DNA from: Aquimixticola soesokkakensis
Lineage (GTDB): Bacteria > Pseudomonadota > Alphaproteobacteria > Rhodobacterales > Rhodobacteraceae
Assembly: GCF_900172375.1 (NCBI RefSeq)
Contig: NZ_FWFS01000015.1
Span: 1 to 44,420 of the forward strand
Length of the DNA: 44,420 nt
Reading direction: 5' to 3'
The position numbers were made by a program, and so were the translations under genes. This document shows positions 25,268 through 34,560 of the stretch, one piece after another (the stretch's first letter is position 1; each line of letters begins with the position of its first letter). A model generated the notes under the pieces. That model made no database searches and had not been told where the DNA came from. It saw only the letters and a program-made list of their open reading frames with translations.

Positions 25268-28200
25268 TCACTCCACTTCAATCAAAAGGTCCTTGGCGTC
25301 GATCTGCGCGCCGGGGATGACGTGGACGGCTTTGACGGTTGCGTCGCGGTCCGCCGACAGGCCGGTTTCCATCTTCATTGCTTCGATGGTCAGCAACAGA
25401 TCGCCTTTGTGCACCTGTTGGCCGACTTTAACCGCGACCGAGGCGACCACGCCGGGCATCGGCGCGCCGATGTGATCTTCATTGCCGGCCTGCGCTTTGG
25501 GGCGGGCGGCGGTGGCGGATTTGACCATACGGTTCGGCACACGCACAGTGCGCGGCTGGCCGTTTAGTTCAAAGAACACCTTCACATCGCCCACCTCGTC
25601 AGCTTCACCCACGGCTTGCAGACGGATCTCCAGCTTTTTGCCGGGGTCGATCTCGGCGCTAATCTCGTCGCCGGGTTCCATCCCATAGAAGAAGACCGGC
25701 GTCGGCAGGGTGCGAACGGGGCCGTATTCGCGGTGGCGGCTCATGTAGTCGAGGAAGACCTTGGGGTACATCAGATAGCCGTTCAGATCCTCATCGTCGA
25801 CGGCCTGACCATCCAGCTTTTCCGATAGCTCTGCGCGGATGGCGTCCAGATCGATGGGCGCCAGATGCGCGCCGGGGCGGCTGGTGTCGGGGGTCTGCCC
25901 TTTGAGCACCTTAGCGAGGATCCCGTCCGGAAAGCCGCCCGGAGGCTGGCCCAGATTGCCCTTCATCATGTCGATGACCGACTCCGGAAACGAGACATCG
26001 CGCAGAGGGTCTTCGACCTCGGAACGGGTCAGGTTCTGGCTGACCATCATCAGAGCCATGTCGCCCACGACCTTGGAAGAGGGGGTCACCTTGACGATAT
26101 CGCCGAACATCATGTTCACATCGGCATAGGCCTGTGCGACTTCGTGCCAGCGGTCCTCAAGCCCCATGGAACGGGCCTGCGCCTTGAGGTTGGTGAACTG
26201 GCCACCGGGCATTTCGTGCAGGTAGACTTCGGAAGCGGGGGCTTCCAGGCCGGCCTCAAAAGCGGTGTACTGGTGGCGCACGGCCTCCCAATAATTTGAA
26301 ATTTCGCGCACCGCGCCCACGTCGATGCCGGTGTCGCGGTCGGTGTGGCGGGTCGCCTCGACGATCGAGCCAAGGCAGGGCTGCGAGGTGCCGCCCGAGA
26401 AGGCGTCCATCGCCGCGTCGACCACGTCGACGCCTGCATCCGCTGCCGCCAAAACCGTGGCTGCCGACACGCCGCTGGTGTCATGGGTGTGGAAGTGGAT
26501 CGGCAGGCCGACCTCTTCTTTCAGGGCCTTGATCAGCACGCGGGCCTGGGCGGGTTTCAATAGGCCCGCCATGTCTTTGAGACCCAGAATGTGGGCGCCA
26601 GCCTCGCGCAGCTCTTTGCCCATGGCGACATAGTATTTCAGGTCGTACTTGGACCGCTCGGGGTCGAACAGATCGCCGGTGTAGCAGATCGTGCCCTCGC
26701 AAACCTTGTTGGCGTCAATAACGGCATCCATGGCAACGCGCATGTTCTCAACCCAGTTCAGACTGTCGAACACGCGGAAGATATCGACTCCGCTGGTCGC
26801 GGCTTGCGCGACGAAAGCCTGCACCACGTTGTCGGGATAATTGGTATAACCCACACCGTTCGAAGCACGCAGCAGCATCTGCGTCATCAGGTTCGGCATC
26901 TTCTCGCGGATATCGCGCAGGCGCTGCCACGGGCATTCCTGCAAGAAGCGATAGGCCACATCGAACGTCGCGCCGCCCCAGCATTCGACCGAGAACAGTT
27001 GCGGCAGGTTGGCCGCATAGGCGGGGGCCACCTTGATCATGTCAATGGACCGCATTCGCGTGGCCAGCAGCGACTGGTGCCCGTCACGCATGGTGGTATC
27101 GGTCAGCTTCAGGTCTTTCTGCGCCGACAGCCAGTCGGCTACGGCCTGCGGGCCTTTCTCGTCCAGCAACTGGCGGGTGCCGGCAACAGGCGTTTCGACC
27201 CGCAGGGCAGGCACGCGGGGCAGGCGCGCCTCGGCCGCGGGTTTCGGGCGGCCAGCTGTTTCCGGGTGACCGTTTACGGTTATATCCGCGATATAGGTCA
27301 GGATTTTCGTGGCGCGGTCGCGACGGGCCTTGAAGTTGAACAGGTCCGGCGTCGTGTCGATGAACTTGGTGGTGTATTCATTCGACAGAAAGGTCGGATG
27401 CTTGAGCAGGTTGATGACAAAGTCGATGTTCGTGGACACGCCGCGAATACGGAATTCGCGCAGCGCCCGGTCCATGCGCAAGATCGCCTTTTCCGGCGTC
27501 GGCGCCCAAGCGGTGACCTTCGTCAGCAGACTGTCATAAAAGCGTGTGATCACCCCGCCCGCATAGGCCGTGCCGCCGTCCAGACGGATGCCCATGCCGG
27601 TGGCCGAGCGGTAGGCAGTGATGCGGCCATAGTCGGGGATGAAATTGTTGTTCGGATCTTCGGTCGTCACGCGCGTTTGCAGGGCATGGCCGTGCAGCGT
27701 GATGTCGGCCTGGCGGGCGGCACCGGTGGCCTCGGCTAGGGTCTTGCCCTCGGCGATCAGGATCTGGGCCTGAACGATGTCGATGCCGGTGACTTCCTCG
27801 GTGACGGTGTGTTCCACCTGAACGCGGGGGTTCACTTCGATGAAATAGAATTGGCCCGTTTCCATATCCATCAGGAACTCAACCGTGCCCGCGCACTCAT
27901 AATTCACGTGCTGGCAGATCTTTTTGCCAAGCTCGCAAATCTCGGCGCGTTGTTCTTCGGAGAGGTAAGGCGCGGGCGCGCGCTCAACGACTTTCTGGTT
28001 GCGGCGCTGCACCGAGCAGTCGCGCTCGAACAGGTGATAGATCTGGCCGTGGCTGTCGCCAAGGATCTGCACCTCGACGTGGCGCGCGCGGAGGATCATC
28101 TTTTCAAGATAACCCTCACCGTTGCCGAATGCGGCTTCGGCCTCACGACGGCCTTCCAGAACCTTCTCTTTCAGCTCGTCGGGACCATTGATGGGACGCA

Positions 28201-28711
28201 TGCCGCGACCGCCGCCCCCCCAGCTTGCTTTTAACATCAGGGGATAGCCGATCTCGGCGGCTTCCTTGGTGATGGCGGCGAAATCATTGCCCAGAACTTC
28301 GGTGGCGGGGATGACCGGCACGCGCGCCTCGATCGCGACGCGGCGCGCCGAGGCTTTGTCGCCAAGCGCGCGCATGGTTTCAGCCTTGGGGCCGATAAAG
28401 GTGATGCCATTGGCAGCGCAGGCATCCACAAAATCAGGGTTTTCCGAAAGAAGGCCATATCCCGGGTGGATTGCATCGGCGCCGCATTCCTTGGCCACGC
28501 GAATAATCTCGGGGATCGACAGATAGGCTGCCACGGGGCCCATACCCTCGCCGATCCTATAGGCCTCGTCGGCCTTGAAGCGGTGCAGCGAGAGTTTGTC
28601 TTCCTCTGCATAGATGGCGACTGTTCGTTTGCCCATCTCATTGGCGGCCCGCATCACGCGGATGGCAACCTCACCACGGTTGGCAATGAGGATTTTCTTG
28701 AAACTACGCAT
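25268..28711 (-). CDS. pyc: Pyruvate carboxylase
   Basis: 1147 residues, the full length of a single-chain enzyme. The N-terminal biotin carboxylase domain (~1-455) has KKILIANRGEVAIRV, ATP-grasp KASWGGGGRGMR and FIEVNPRVQVEHTVTEE. The carboxyltransferase domain (~525-830) has DTTMRDGHQSLLATRMR and the metal-binding HFHTHDTSG. The C-terminal biotinyl domain has EAMKMETGL with biotin Lys near 1113. It carboxylates pyruvate to oxaloacetate, replenishing the TCA cycle during growth on sugars. The ATG at 28711 is preferred over an in-frame start at 28762 because MRSFKKILIANRG matches family N-termini. It lies 90 bases downstream of the sugar ABC operon on the same strand, so a link is possible though the gap could hold its own promoter. 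Confidence 0.97.
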   Translation of the reverse strand: MRSFKKILIANRGEVAIRVMRAANEMGKRTVAIYAEEDKLSLHRFKADEAYRIGEGMGPVAAYLSIPEIIRVAKECGADAIHPGYGLLSENPDFVDACAANGITFIGPKAETMRALGDKASARRVAIEARVPVIPATEVLGNDFAAITKEAAEIGYPLMLKASWGGGGRGMRPINGPDELKEKVLEGRREAEAAFGNGEGYLEKMILRARHVEVQILGDSHGQIYHLFERDCSVQRRNQKVVERAPAPYLSEEQRAEICELGKKICQHVNYECAGTVEFLMDMETGQFYFIEVNPRVQVEHTVTEEVTGIDIVQAQILIAEGKTLAEATGAARQADITLHGHALQTRVTTEDPNNNFIPDYGRITAYRSATGMGIRLDGGTAYAGGVITRFYDSLLTKVTAWAPTPEKAILRMDRALREFRIRGVSTNIDFVINLLKHPTFLSNEYTTKFIDTTPDLFNFKARRDRATKILTYIADITVNGHPETAGRPKPAAEARLPRVPALRVETPVAGTRQLLDEKGPQAVADWLSAQKDLKLTDTTMRDGHQSLLATRMRSIDMIKVAPAYAANLPQLFSVECWGGATFDVAYRFLQECPWQRLRDIREKMPNLMTQMLLRASNGVGYTNYPDNVVQAFVAQAATSGVDIFRVFDSLNWVENMRVAMDAVIDANKVCEGTICYTGDLFDPERSKYDLKYYVAMGKELREAGAHILGLKDMAGLLKPAQARVLIKALKEEVGLPIHFHTHDTSGVSAATVLAAADAGVDVVDAAMDAFSGGTSQPCLGSIVEATRHTDRDTGIDVGAVREISNYWEAVRHQYTAFEAGLEAPASEVYLHEMPGGQFTNLKAQARSMGLEDRWHEVAQAYADVNMMFGDIVKVTPSSKVVGDMALMMVSQNLTRSEVEDPLRDVSFPESVIDMMKGNLGQPPGGFPDGILAKVLKGQTPDTSRPGAHLAPIDLDAIRAELSEKLDGQAVDDEDLNGYLMYPKVFLDYMSRHREYGPVRTLPTPVFFYGMEPGDEISAEIDPGKKLEIRLQAVGEADEVGDVKVFFELNGQPRTVRVPNRMVKSATAARPKAQAGNEDHIGAPMPGVVASVAVKVGQQVHKGDLLLTIEAMKMETGLSADRDATVKAVHVIPGAQIDAKDLLIEVE

Positions 28712-28800
28712 TAGGCGATGCCCATTGTATCGGAAGTTCGTATAAACAACGTCGCGCCCCAATCCAGGAAAAGAGCGCGACGCAAACGGTCAAAATGGCT

Positions 28801-29589
28801 TTAGGCTTGGACGCCCACCTTTGCTTCAAGGTCAGCCATACTTTCACCGCCAGCCATGAGGTCGGCGATTTCTTCGCGGGTCTTCTCTCCCTGCTTGAAA
28901 TCGGCCGCGATGGCGCCTCGGATGAGGACGGCAAAGTGGTCACCCACAGCCAAAGCATGCATAACCTGGTGCGTGATGAAGATGACGGCGAGGCCGCGTC
29001 GTTTGGCTTCGTTCACGATTCGCAACACGTGTGCAGACTGCTTTACGCCGAGTGCAGCGGTTGGTTCATCCAGAATGAGGACGCGGGCGCCAAAGTACAC
29101 TGCGCGGGCGATGGCCAAAGACTGGCGTTCGCCGCCTGACAACCCCCCGACGAGGCGATCCCCATCGTCGATACGCGTGATGCCGAAATTGCGCACTTCG
29201 TGGACAGCAATCTCATTGGCCTTTTTGCGGTCGAAGACTTTGAACGGCCCCCAACCTTTCGTTGGCTCGACGCCGGCGAAAAAGCTGCGGCTGATCGACA
29301 TCAGCGGGAACGTCCCGCCAAATTGGTGAACGCAGGCGATGCCGGCCTCCTGTGCAGCTTTGGGACCGCTGAAGGAGACCGGTTTTCCGTCCATGAGGAT
29401 CTCGCCGCTGGTGGGCGCGTGGACGCCCGCCATGGTCTTGATCAGCGTGGACTTGCCGGCGCCGTTGTCACCGAGCAGACAGAGCACTTCACCGGCTTTC
29501 ACCGAAAGATTGATTTTGTGCAGAACGTCGATCGGCCCGAAGGATTTGTCGACATTTCGCAGTTCCAGGACGGTCTTTGCGTCGTTCAT
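28801..29589 (-). CDS. Sugar ABC transporter ATP-binding protein (FrcA-type, single domain)
   Basis: 262 residues with one complete ABC domain: Walker A LLGDNGAGKSTLIK, Q-loop region CVHQFGG, signature VGGLSGGERQSLAIARA, Walker B VLILDEPTAALG, switch His FITHQ. Most ribose-type transporters use a double-domain ATPase; this single-domain form matches the FrcA (fructose) type common in rhizobia and roseobacters. It would act as a homodimer on the cytoplasmic face of the permease. It is the last gene of the ABC set, 2 bases after the permease gene. The location beside iol genes suggests an inositol or related polyol substrate, unproven. Confidence 0.92.
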   Translation of the reverse strand: MNDAKTVLELRNVDKSFGPIDVLHKINLSVKAGEVLCLLGDNGAGKSTLIKTMAGVHAPTSGEILMDGKPVSFSGPKAAQEAGIACVHQFGGTFPLMSISRSFFAGVEPTKGWGPFKVFDRKKANEIAVHEVRNFGITRIDDGDRLVGGLSGGERQSLAIARAVYFGARVLILDEPTAALGVKQSAHVLRIVNEAKRRGLAVIFITHQVMHALAVGDHFAVLIRGAIAADFKQGEKTREEIADLMAGGESMADLEAKVGVQA

Positions 29590-29591
29590 TG

Positions 29592-30635
29592 TCAGTCTTC
29601 CTTCTTACCCGTGGACCAGCTTGTGGCGAGTTTCTGGAACGTCCCGTTCATCAGGACCGCTGCAAGCAGCATGATACCGATGATCAACTGAGACAGGTTC
29701 CGGTCGATGTCGGTATAGCCGATACCTTGCTGGACGATGCCCAACGTCATGGTACCAAGGAAAATACCGATCAGCGTGCCAAACCCACCGGTCAGAACAA
29801 CGCCGCCAACCACGCATGCAATAATCGTGTTGAAGATCAGCGGAAAGTTGGTCGCGGACTGCGCCGAGTTGAACGCGGCCACCTGCAGCATACCGGCAAA
29901 GGCGGTACAAACAGCGCTTAGCACGAAGAGTGAAATTTTCAGGCGGTTGACCGGGATGCCAGCATTGCGCGCGCTTTCGGGGTCACCACCGACCGCGAAA
30001 ATCCAGTTTCCCCACGGCGATTTGTGCAAGATGAAATAGAGGATGCCCGATAGGAGAATCCACCAGAACACTGAGGCGCGGAAGCCAAAATAGCGGTCGC
30101 CAAGCAGGGCTTTTGCCAGTTCGGGGGCTTCATAGGCCACTTGCGGGCGGTTTACGAAAATCACCGACAGGGTCAGCGTCAGGCCGCCGACGGCGAACAG
30201 CGTTGCCAGAGTGACGATGAAAGAGGGCACTTGCGTGCGTGTGACCAGAATGCCGTTGATGCAGCCAATGACTGCGGCCATGGCAAAAGTAATGAGCATC
30301 CCAATACCAAGCGGCAGCTCGTAGGGGCCACACAGGATACCGAGAGTCATGGCGGATGCCGGCATGATAGCGCCGACCGAAATGTCGAGTTCACCCGCAA
30401 CCATCAAGAACCCGACCGGGATAGCGACAATTCCGATCATGGATGCAAAGTTCATCCAGTTGGCGAACCCGACGATGCTGATGAAGTTCTTGTGATAGCC
30501 AAATGCGGCAAAAATGCAAAAGACCAAGACCATGCCGACAAAGGCCCCCATGGCCGGGCTGCGCATGAGTTCGCCGACCGACAAACGGCTGGCGATTGGC
30601 TTGGAGCTTTTGGCTGTTTGAATGGCTTCTGACAT
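29592..30635 (-). CDS. Sugar ABC transporter permease (RbsC/FrcC family)
   Basis: 347 residues with a ~35-residue soluble N-terminus and about eight to ten hydrophobic segments (for example MGAFVGMVLVFCIFAAFGY, VGFLMVAGELDISVGAIMPA, VVGGVVLTGGFGTLIGIFLG). The GELDISVGA segment is the typical coupling region of ribose/fructose permeases. It ends in a Lys-rich STGKKED tail. GGGGAG precedes the ATG. Encoded between the binding protein and the ATPase, it forms the membrane channel of this importer. Confidence 0.93.
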   Translation of the reverse strand: MSEAIQTAKSSKPIASRLSVGELMRSPAMGAFVGMVLVFCIFAAFGYHKNFISIVGFANWMNFASMIGIVAIPVGFLMVAGELDISVGAIMPASAMTLGILCGPYELPLGIGMLITFAMAAVIGCINGILVTRTQVPSFIVTLATLFAVGGLTLTLSVIFVNRPQVAYEAPELAKALLGDRYFGFRASVFWWILLSGILYFILHKSPWGNWIFAVGGDPESARNAGIPVNRLKISLFVLSAVCTAFAGMLQVAAFNSAQSATNFPLIFNTIIACVVGGVVLTGGFGTLIGIFLGTMTLGIVQQGIGYTDIDRNLSQLIIGIMLLAAVLMNGTFQKLATSWSTGKKED

Positions 30636-30676
30636 GAGCTCACTCCCCTATGTTGGTTTTGGCGCAGCAGCTTATA

Positions 30677-30707
30677 GATCTGGCCGAGCAATCCACCCGG
30701 CCAGATC
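30677..30707 (-). promoter_or_regulatory. Stable hairpin between the binding-protein and permease genes
   Basis: Perfect 10-bp stem GATCTGGCCG/CGGCCAGATC with an 11-base loop in the 88-base gap after the binding-protein stop. No T tract follows on the minus strand, so it is more likely an mRNA-stabilising or attenuating stem than a full terminator. Such stems commonly keep binding-protein expression above that of the permease. Confidence 0.6.
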
Positions 30708-30723
30708 AAAGGCTACGGTGCGA

Positions 30724-31683
30724 TTAGCGGGTGCCTGCCTCGACGCCCGCGAAGGTGGCGTCAATGTTCGAGGCGTCAACGATTGCAGGACCCGTCAGGA
30801 CAGGAGCGGTCGCGATCTTGGTGCCGAAATCGATGTTCGCTGCAAGCGTGGAGACCGACAGGAAACCCTGGTAGTAGGGGGTCTGGTCGATTGCCATCGT
30901 TTGCGTGCCCGCCTTGATACGGTCAAGGGTGGACGGGCTGAGATCGAAAGTGCCCAGTTTGACGGTGTCGGTTTTGCCAAGGCTGTCGATCGCGCCGTAG
31001 GCGGCGTCAGCAGCCCAGGTGGCCAGGGTGATAAGGGCATCGATGGACGGATCACCGTTCAGTTCCGCCTCAAGAGCGGCCGACGTACCGGCAACGTCTT
31101 GGTCGAGGTTGGCGGGCAGCGGCAGTTCACGGGCGCTGGCCCCCGCTTCGGTCGCGCCATCCACAACGCCGCGGCAACGCGCGTCGAGGTTTGCAGTACC
31201 CGGCGTCTGGTTGTGGCAAAGAATGTTCTTTGCGCCGGCCATGGCGAGGTATTTGCCGCCTTCATAACCGGCGGTGTATTCTTCGGAACCGAAGTAGTTC
31301 AACGCGCCGGATTCCTCGAGAGAGTCGCTTCCGCCGTTAAGCAGGGTAACTTTGATCCCGGCGTCGATTGCCGCTTTGACTGCGGGAAGTTGAGCTTCAG
31401 GCACCGGAAGAACAGTCGCGATCCCGTCGACACCCTGCGCGGTGGCTTGTTCGATCAGAACGGCCAGATCGGGGCCGTAGTTTTCGTAGCCTTGGGTTTG
31501 CAGGATGGTCAGCGAGCCGCCGCGTGCTTCGACCAGAACGGCAGCGTCTTCCGCACCTTTTTTCACAACGTTCCAGAACGCATCCTGGTTCGAGCCAATC
31601 ACAAGTGCGATGTCTGCGGCCATGGCCGCCCCCGCTGTCATCGACGCGACCACTGCTCCTACGATAGTTTTCTTAAAGTTCAT
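30724..31683 (-). CDS. Periplasmic sugar-binding protein of the ABC transporter
   Basis: 319 residues. Signal peptide MNFKKTIVGAVVASMTAGAAMA, then the RbsB-like fold: DIALVIGSNQDAFWNVVKKG, the DGIATVLPVPEAQL loop, VTLLNGGSDSLEESGAL, and the lobe 2 DQDVAGTSAALEAE and LGTFDLSPSTL. It collects the sugar and delivers it to the permease encoded 88 bases downstream. GGGAGGAG precedes the ATG. By location it may bind myo-inositol or a relative; sequence alone does not settle the ligand. The 122-base gap upstream holds a probable promoter/operator, so this gene may start its own transcript. Confidence 0.93.
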   Translation of the reverse strand: MNFKKTIVGAVVASMTAGAAMAADIALVIGSNQDAFWNVVKKGAEDAAVLVEARGGSLTILQTQGYENYGPDLAVLIEQATAQGVDGIATVLPVPEAQLPAVKAAIDAGIKVTLLNGGSDSLEESGALNYFGSEEYTAGYEGGKYLAMAGAKNILCHNQTPGTANLDARCRGVVDGATEAGASARELPLPANLDQDVAGTSAALEAELNGDPSIDALITLATWAADAAYGAIDSLGKTDTVKLGTFDLSPSTLDRIKAGTQTMAIDQTPYYQGFLSVSTLAANIDFGTKIATAPVLTGPAIVDASNIDATFAGVEAGTR

Positions 31684-31706
31684 GTCGTTTCTCCTCCCTG
31701 ATTTGA

Positions 31707-31722
31707 ACCGCTATATTGCGGT
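31707..31722. promoter_or_regulatory. Imperfect palindrome upstream of the binding-protein gene
   Basis: ACCGCTATATTGCGGT, a 16-bp palindrome with one mismatched pair, 24 bases before the start of the sugar-binding protein gene. It may be an operator; it differs from the palindrome in the iolD-iolG gap, so a different regulator would read it. Confidence 0.45.
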
Positions 31723-31805
31723 ACGACATCTAAGTTTGACCGAAATGGCCGAATATGCACCAAAATCGAGTGCAATCCTTTGGGTCGAGATCTTCTCGAC
31801 CGTTT

Positions 31806-32843
31806 TTACTCAGCTCGCTCTGCCAGCAAAGAATTCGACTTTGCCGCTTGATAAAGGGCCGGTACATCCGGCGATGAAACCGGTTGCCATGTGCCCGTTT
31901 GCAACGAGACCACACCGGCCTCTGCGACGAGCGTTGAACACAACCCGTCCCAAGCGGTTGCCAGCCTCGGGTCGGTCGCACCGCTTGCGATCCCATTGAT
32001 CCACGCTTTGTTTTGCAGCCGGTAGGCATCGGCAAAGCGCGGACGCCAGTCCGGGTCGAACCGTTGCACGGCTTGAAGCGACGCCTTGTAGGTCGCGTGA
32101 ACAGGCGCGTTCAGATCGACGCTGCCCGAACTTCCGACCAATTCGCAGCGCACGTCATAGCCGTAAGCGGCATTGTTGTTCACCTCGATATTGACCATCT
32201 GGCCATCGGCGGTTTTCAGAACCAGAAACACCGGAGCGATGGCATTCTTGCTGGGCATTTGAACCGCAAGCACCGAGACATATTCAGAACCCAACACGAA
32301 CCGGCAAATATCGAATTCATGCGGTGCGGAATTGGAAATGGCCATTTCGCCGGTGAACCATTCAGGGGCGGTTACGTTGCGATGAAAATTGTGCATCATC
32401 AGCGCGTCACCGACCCCGCCGCTTTCCATGGCGGATTTCATGGCGCCGTAGGCGGGATCGAACCGACGCATGAAGCCGACATGCACCCGGCGTTCGCCAA
32501 GGCGGGTTTCCGCCTCGATTACGCGAAGCGACTCTTGCGAAGTCGGTGCCAACGGCTTTTCGCACAAAACGTGCTTGCCGGCTTCCATCGCCGCGATGGT
32601 CAGTTCGGCATGGGTGCTGTCGGGGCTCGCAATCAGAACCGCATCGACATCAGCACGGCTGAGCGCCTCGAGGGGATCCGTTAGGACATGTGCTGCGCCC
32701 AGCTGATCGCCCAGTTCCCGCGCGCGAGTGACGTTGGCATCGCAAATAACCTGCAAGGCCGCACCCGGAACATCGGATGCAAGGATCCTCGCGTGGTCTG
32801 CCCCCATCACACCAGTTCCGATGATTGCAATACGAACCGACAT
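31806..32843 (-). CDS. Gfo/Idh/MocA oxidoreductase, inositol-dehydrogenase-like
   Basis: 345 residues. Nucleotide site VRIAIIGTGVMGADHARIL, the EKPL motif with the catalytic Lys (VLCEKPLAPTSQ), VGFMRRFDPAYG as in IolG proteins, and SNSAPHEFDICRFVLGSE with the active-site His. Members oxidise or reduce ring hydroxyls of inositols or sugars with NAD(P). MRRFDPAY favours an inositol-type substrate. The ATG overlaps the stop of the SDR gene (TAATG), and the upstream in-frame extension to 33035 lies wholly within that gene. It is the fourth gene of the iolD-iolE operon. Confidence 0.9.
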   Translation of the reverse strand: MSVRIAIIGTGVMGADHARILASDVPGAALQVICDANVTRARELGDQLGAAHVLTDPLEALSRADVDAVLIASPDSTHAELTIAAMEAGKHVLCEKPLAPTSQESLRVIEAETRLGERRVHVGFMRRFDPAYGAMKSAMESGGVGDALMMHNFHRNVTAPEWFTGEMAISNSAPHEFDICRFVLGSEYVSVLAVQMPSKNAIAPVFLVLKTADGQMVNIEVNNNAAYGYDVRCELVGSSGSVDLNAPVHATYKASLQAVQRFDPDWRPRFADAYRLQNKAWINGIASGATDPRLATAWDGLCSTLVAEAGVVSLQTGTWQPVSSPDVPALYQAAKSNSLLAERAE

Positions 32844-33658
32844 TATTTTGCGAGCCTCACCGCGGGGCCGGGGGCTTGCCCGTCGTATCCGCCCCAAACC
32901 GACTGATCGTAGTGGATGACGGCACCCGTCATGATGCCGGCGTCCTCGGAGGCGAGGAACAAGGCCGCCCGCGCAACTTCGCGCGGATCGATCAAACGCC
33001 CGAAAGGTAGACCTGCATTGGCTTTGGATTCCCAATCCGGGTCTCCGGATTCCGCCAGTTGAAGTTCGCGCTCGTGATCCGAAGCCATCCAGCCGATATC
33101 AAGCTGGTTTACGTGAATACCGTTGCGCATGAGGGCATAGCCCGAGCTGCGGGTCAGCGTGGACAGTGCGGCCTTGGACGCGCAATAGGGCGCGATAAAG
33201 GGCTGACCGGCATTGGACGAGGTGGACCCGATATTCACGATCCGGCCGCCTTTGCCGTCGCGCTCCATGATTTTGACGGCGTCTTGCATCAAAAAGAACG
33301 GCGCACGGGTATTGACCGCGAACATCCGGTCGAACAGATCCGGGGTCGTGTTCAACAGGTTCCCGCGATCCGTCAGGCCGGCCGCATTGACCAGAATATC
33401 GACCGTGCCGAAGGCTTTGTCCGCAGCAGGGATGATCCGCAGAACATCATCAATATTCGCTAGATCCGCAGCGATCATTTCGACCGGAACGCCGGTTTCG
33501 GCGGTGATTTCAGCTGCTTTGGCTTGACCTTTTTCTAGTCCGCGACCGACGATGGCGATCCCTGCGGCACCGGCCTGCGCAAACAGCAACGCCGCGTTGG
33601 CTCCCAAGCCTTGCGTGCCACCCGAGATGACCGCAATTTTCCCGTCAATTCTGTTCAT
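32843..33658 (-). CDS. Short-chain dehydrogenase/reductase (classical SDR)
   Basis: 271 residues. Coenzyme site ISGGTQGLGANAALLF, NAAG motif VNAAGLTDRG, catalytic Ser in NIGSTSSNAG and catalytic YCASK. The GRGLEKGQAKA region after strand 2 with a basic residue could favour NADP, though this is weak. The C-terminus has FLASEDAGIMTGAVIHYDQS. The start overlaps the iolE stop by ATGA. Within an inositol operon it may act on an inosose or on a deoxy-sugar acid; the substrate is unknown. Confidence 0.9.
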   Translation of the reverse strand: MNRIDGKIAVISGGTQGLGANAALLFAQAGAAGIAIVGRGLEKGQAKAAEITAETGVPVEMIAADLANIDDVLRIIPAADKAFGTVDILVNAAGLTDRGNLLNTTPDLFDRMFAVNTRAPFFLMQDAVKIMERDGKGGRIVNIGSTSSNAGQPFIAPYCASKAALSTLTRSSGYALMRNGIHVNQLDIGWMASDHERELQLAESGDPDWESKANAGLPFGRLIDPREVARAALFLASEDAGIMTGAVIHYDQSVWGGYDGQAPGPAVRLAK

Positions 33659-34554
33659 GCTCCGACGACCTCGTAACCAGCCGCGTTCAGGACGCGGAAA
33701 AGCTCGGCACGGCCCTTTTTGGCCATTTCAAGCGGGGGATTTGCGATGGGATCCTGTTCGGCTTCGATGACGAACCACCCCTCATAGCCTTTGCCAGCCA
33801 GCGCCTTTGCAATGGCCTCGAAATCCAGGCTGCCGTCACCGGGCACCGTAAAGGCGCCTTTTATGACCGCATCCAGAAAGCTCTCTTTCGAACGGTCCAG
33901 ACCGCCCACGACGTCACCCCGAATGTCCTTTGCATGGACATGGCTGATGCGCTTGTGGTGGTTTTCGATCACACGAAAATTGTCACCACCGGCGAAGGCC
34001 ATATGGCCTGCATCGAACAGAAGCGGGACCGAGGAATGCTTCATAAAGAGGTCGAGCTCCGCTTCGGTTTCCACGGCGGCAGCCATGTGGTGATGATAGC
34101 TCAGCGGCATCCCCTCCTTGGCACACCAGTCCGCGAAATCGGAAATCCTGCGACCGTAGGCCGCCATCTCGGCCTCAGACAGCTTGGGCTTTTGCGCCAG
34201 AGGCCTGTGGCGTTCGCCCTGAACCGAGCGCGCGGTCTCGCCATAGGCGATGCAAGGCGCGCCAGCCGCTTTGAAGAAGGCGTGCTGCTCTGCGATGCGG
34301 TCCTTCTCCACCTCGATATCGCCATCCAGCAGCATGCCGGAAAACCAGCCGCCGCAGACGGAGATGCCATGCTTGTCGAGCACCGGACCCAACTCCGCCA
34401 TGTTCATGGGGAAGCGGCGGCCGGTTTCCATGCCGGTAAGCCCGGCCTCGGAGGCCTGCCTCAGACACTCGTCGAGGCTGACATCATCCGAGAGTTCCTC
34501 GAGATCGTCGTTCCACCACGCGATCGGCGCAATGCCAAGTTTCGCTTTCAACAT
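33655..34554 (-). CDS. iolE: Myo-inosose-2 dehydratase (IolE) family protein
   Basis: 299 residues, the IolE length. TIM-barrel sugar isomerase-type fold with the family start LGIAPIAWWNDDLEELSDD, METGRRFPMN, metal-site segments LSYHHHMAAAVE, LLFDAGHMAFAGGD, ISHVHAKDIRGDVV, and EGWFVIEAEQDP. IolE dehydrates 2-keto-myo-inositol to 3D-trihydroxycyclohexane-1,2-dione. It lies 6 bases after iolD and overlaps the SDR gene by 4 bases. Closely related enzymes use other inososes, so the exact isomer is open. Confidence 0.92.
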   Translation of the reverse strand: MLKAKLGIAPIAWWNDDLEELSDDVSLDECLRQASEAGLTGMETGRRFPMNMAELGPVLDKHGISVCGGWFSGMLLDGDIEVEKDRIAEQHAFFKAAGAPCIAYGETARSVQGERHRPLAQKPKLSEAEMAAYGRRISDFADWCAKEGMPLSYHHHMAAAVETEAELDLFMKHSSVPLLFDAGHMAFAGGDNFRVIENHHKRISHVHAKDIRGDVVGGLDRSKESFLDAVIKGAFTVPGDGSLDFEAIAKALAGKGYEGWFVIEAEQDPIANPPLEMAKKGRAELFRVLNAAGYEVVGA

Positions 34555-34560
34555 TATTGC

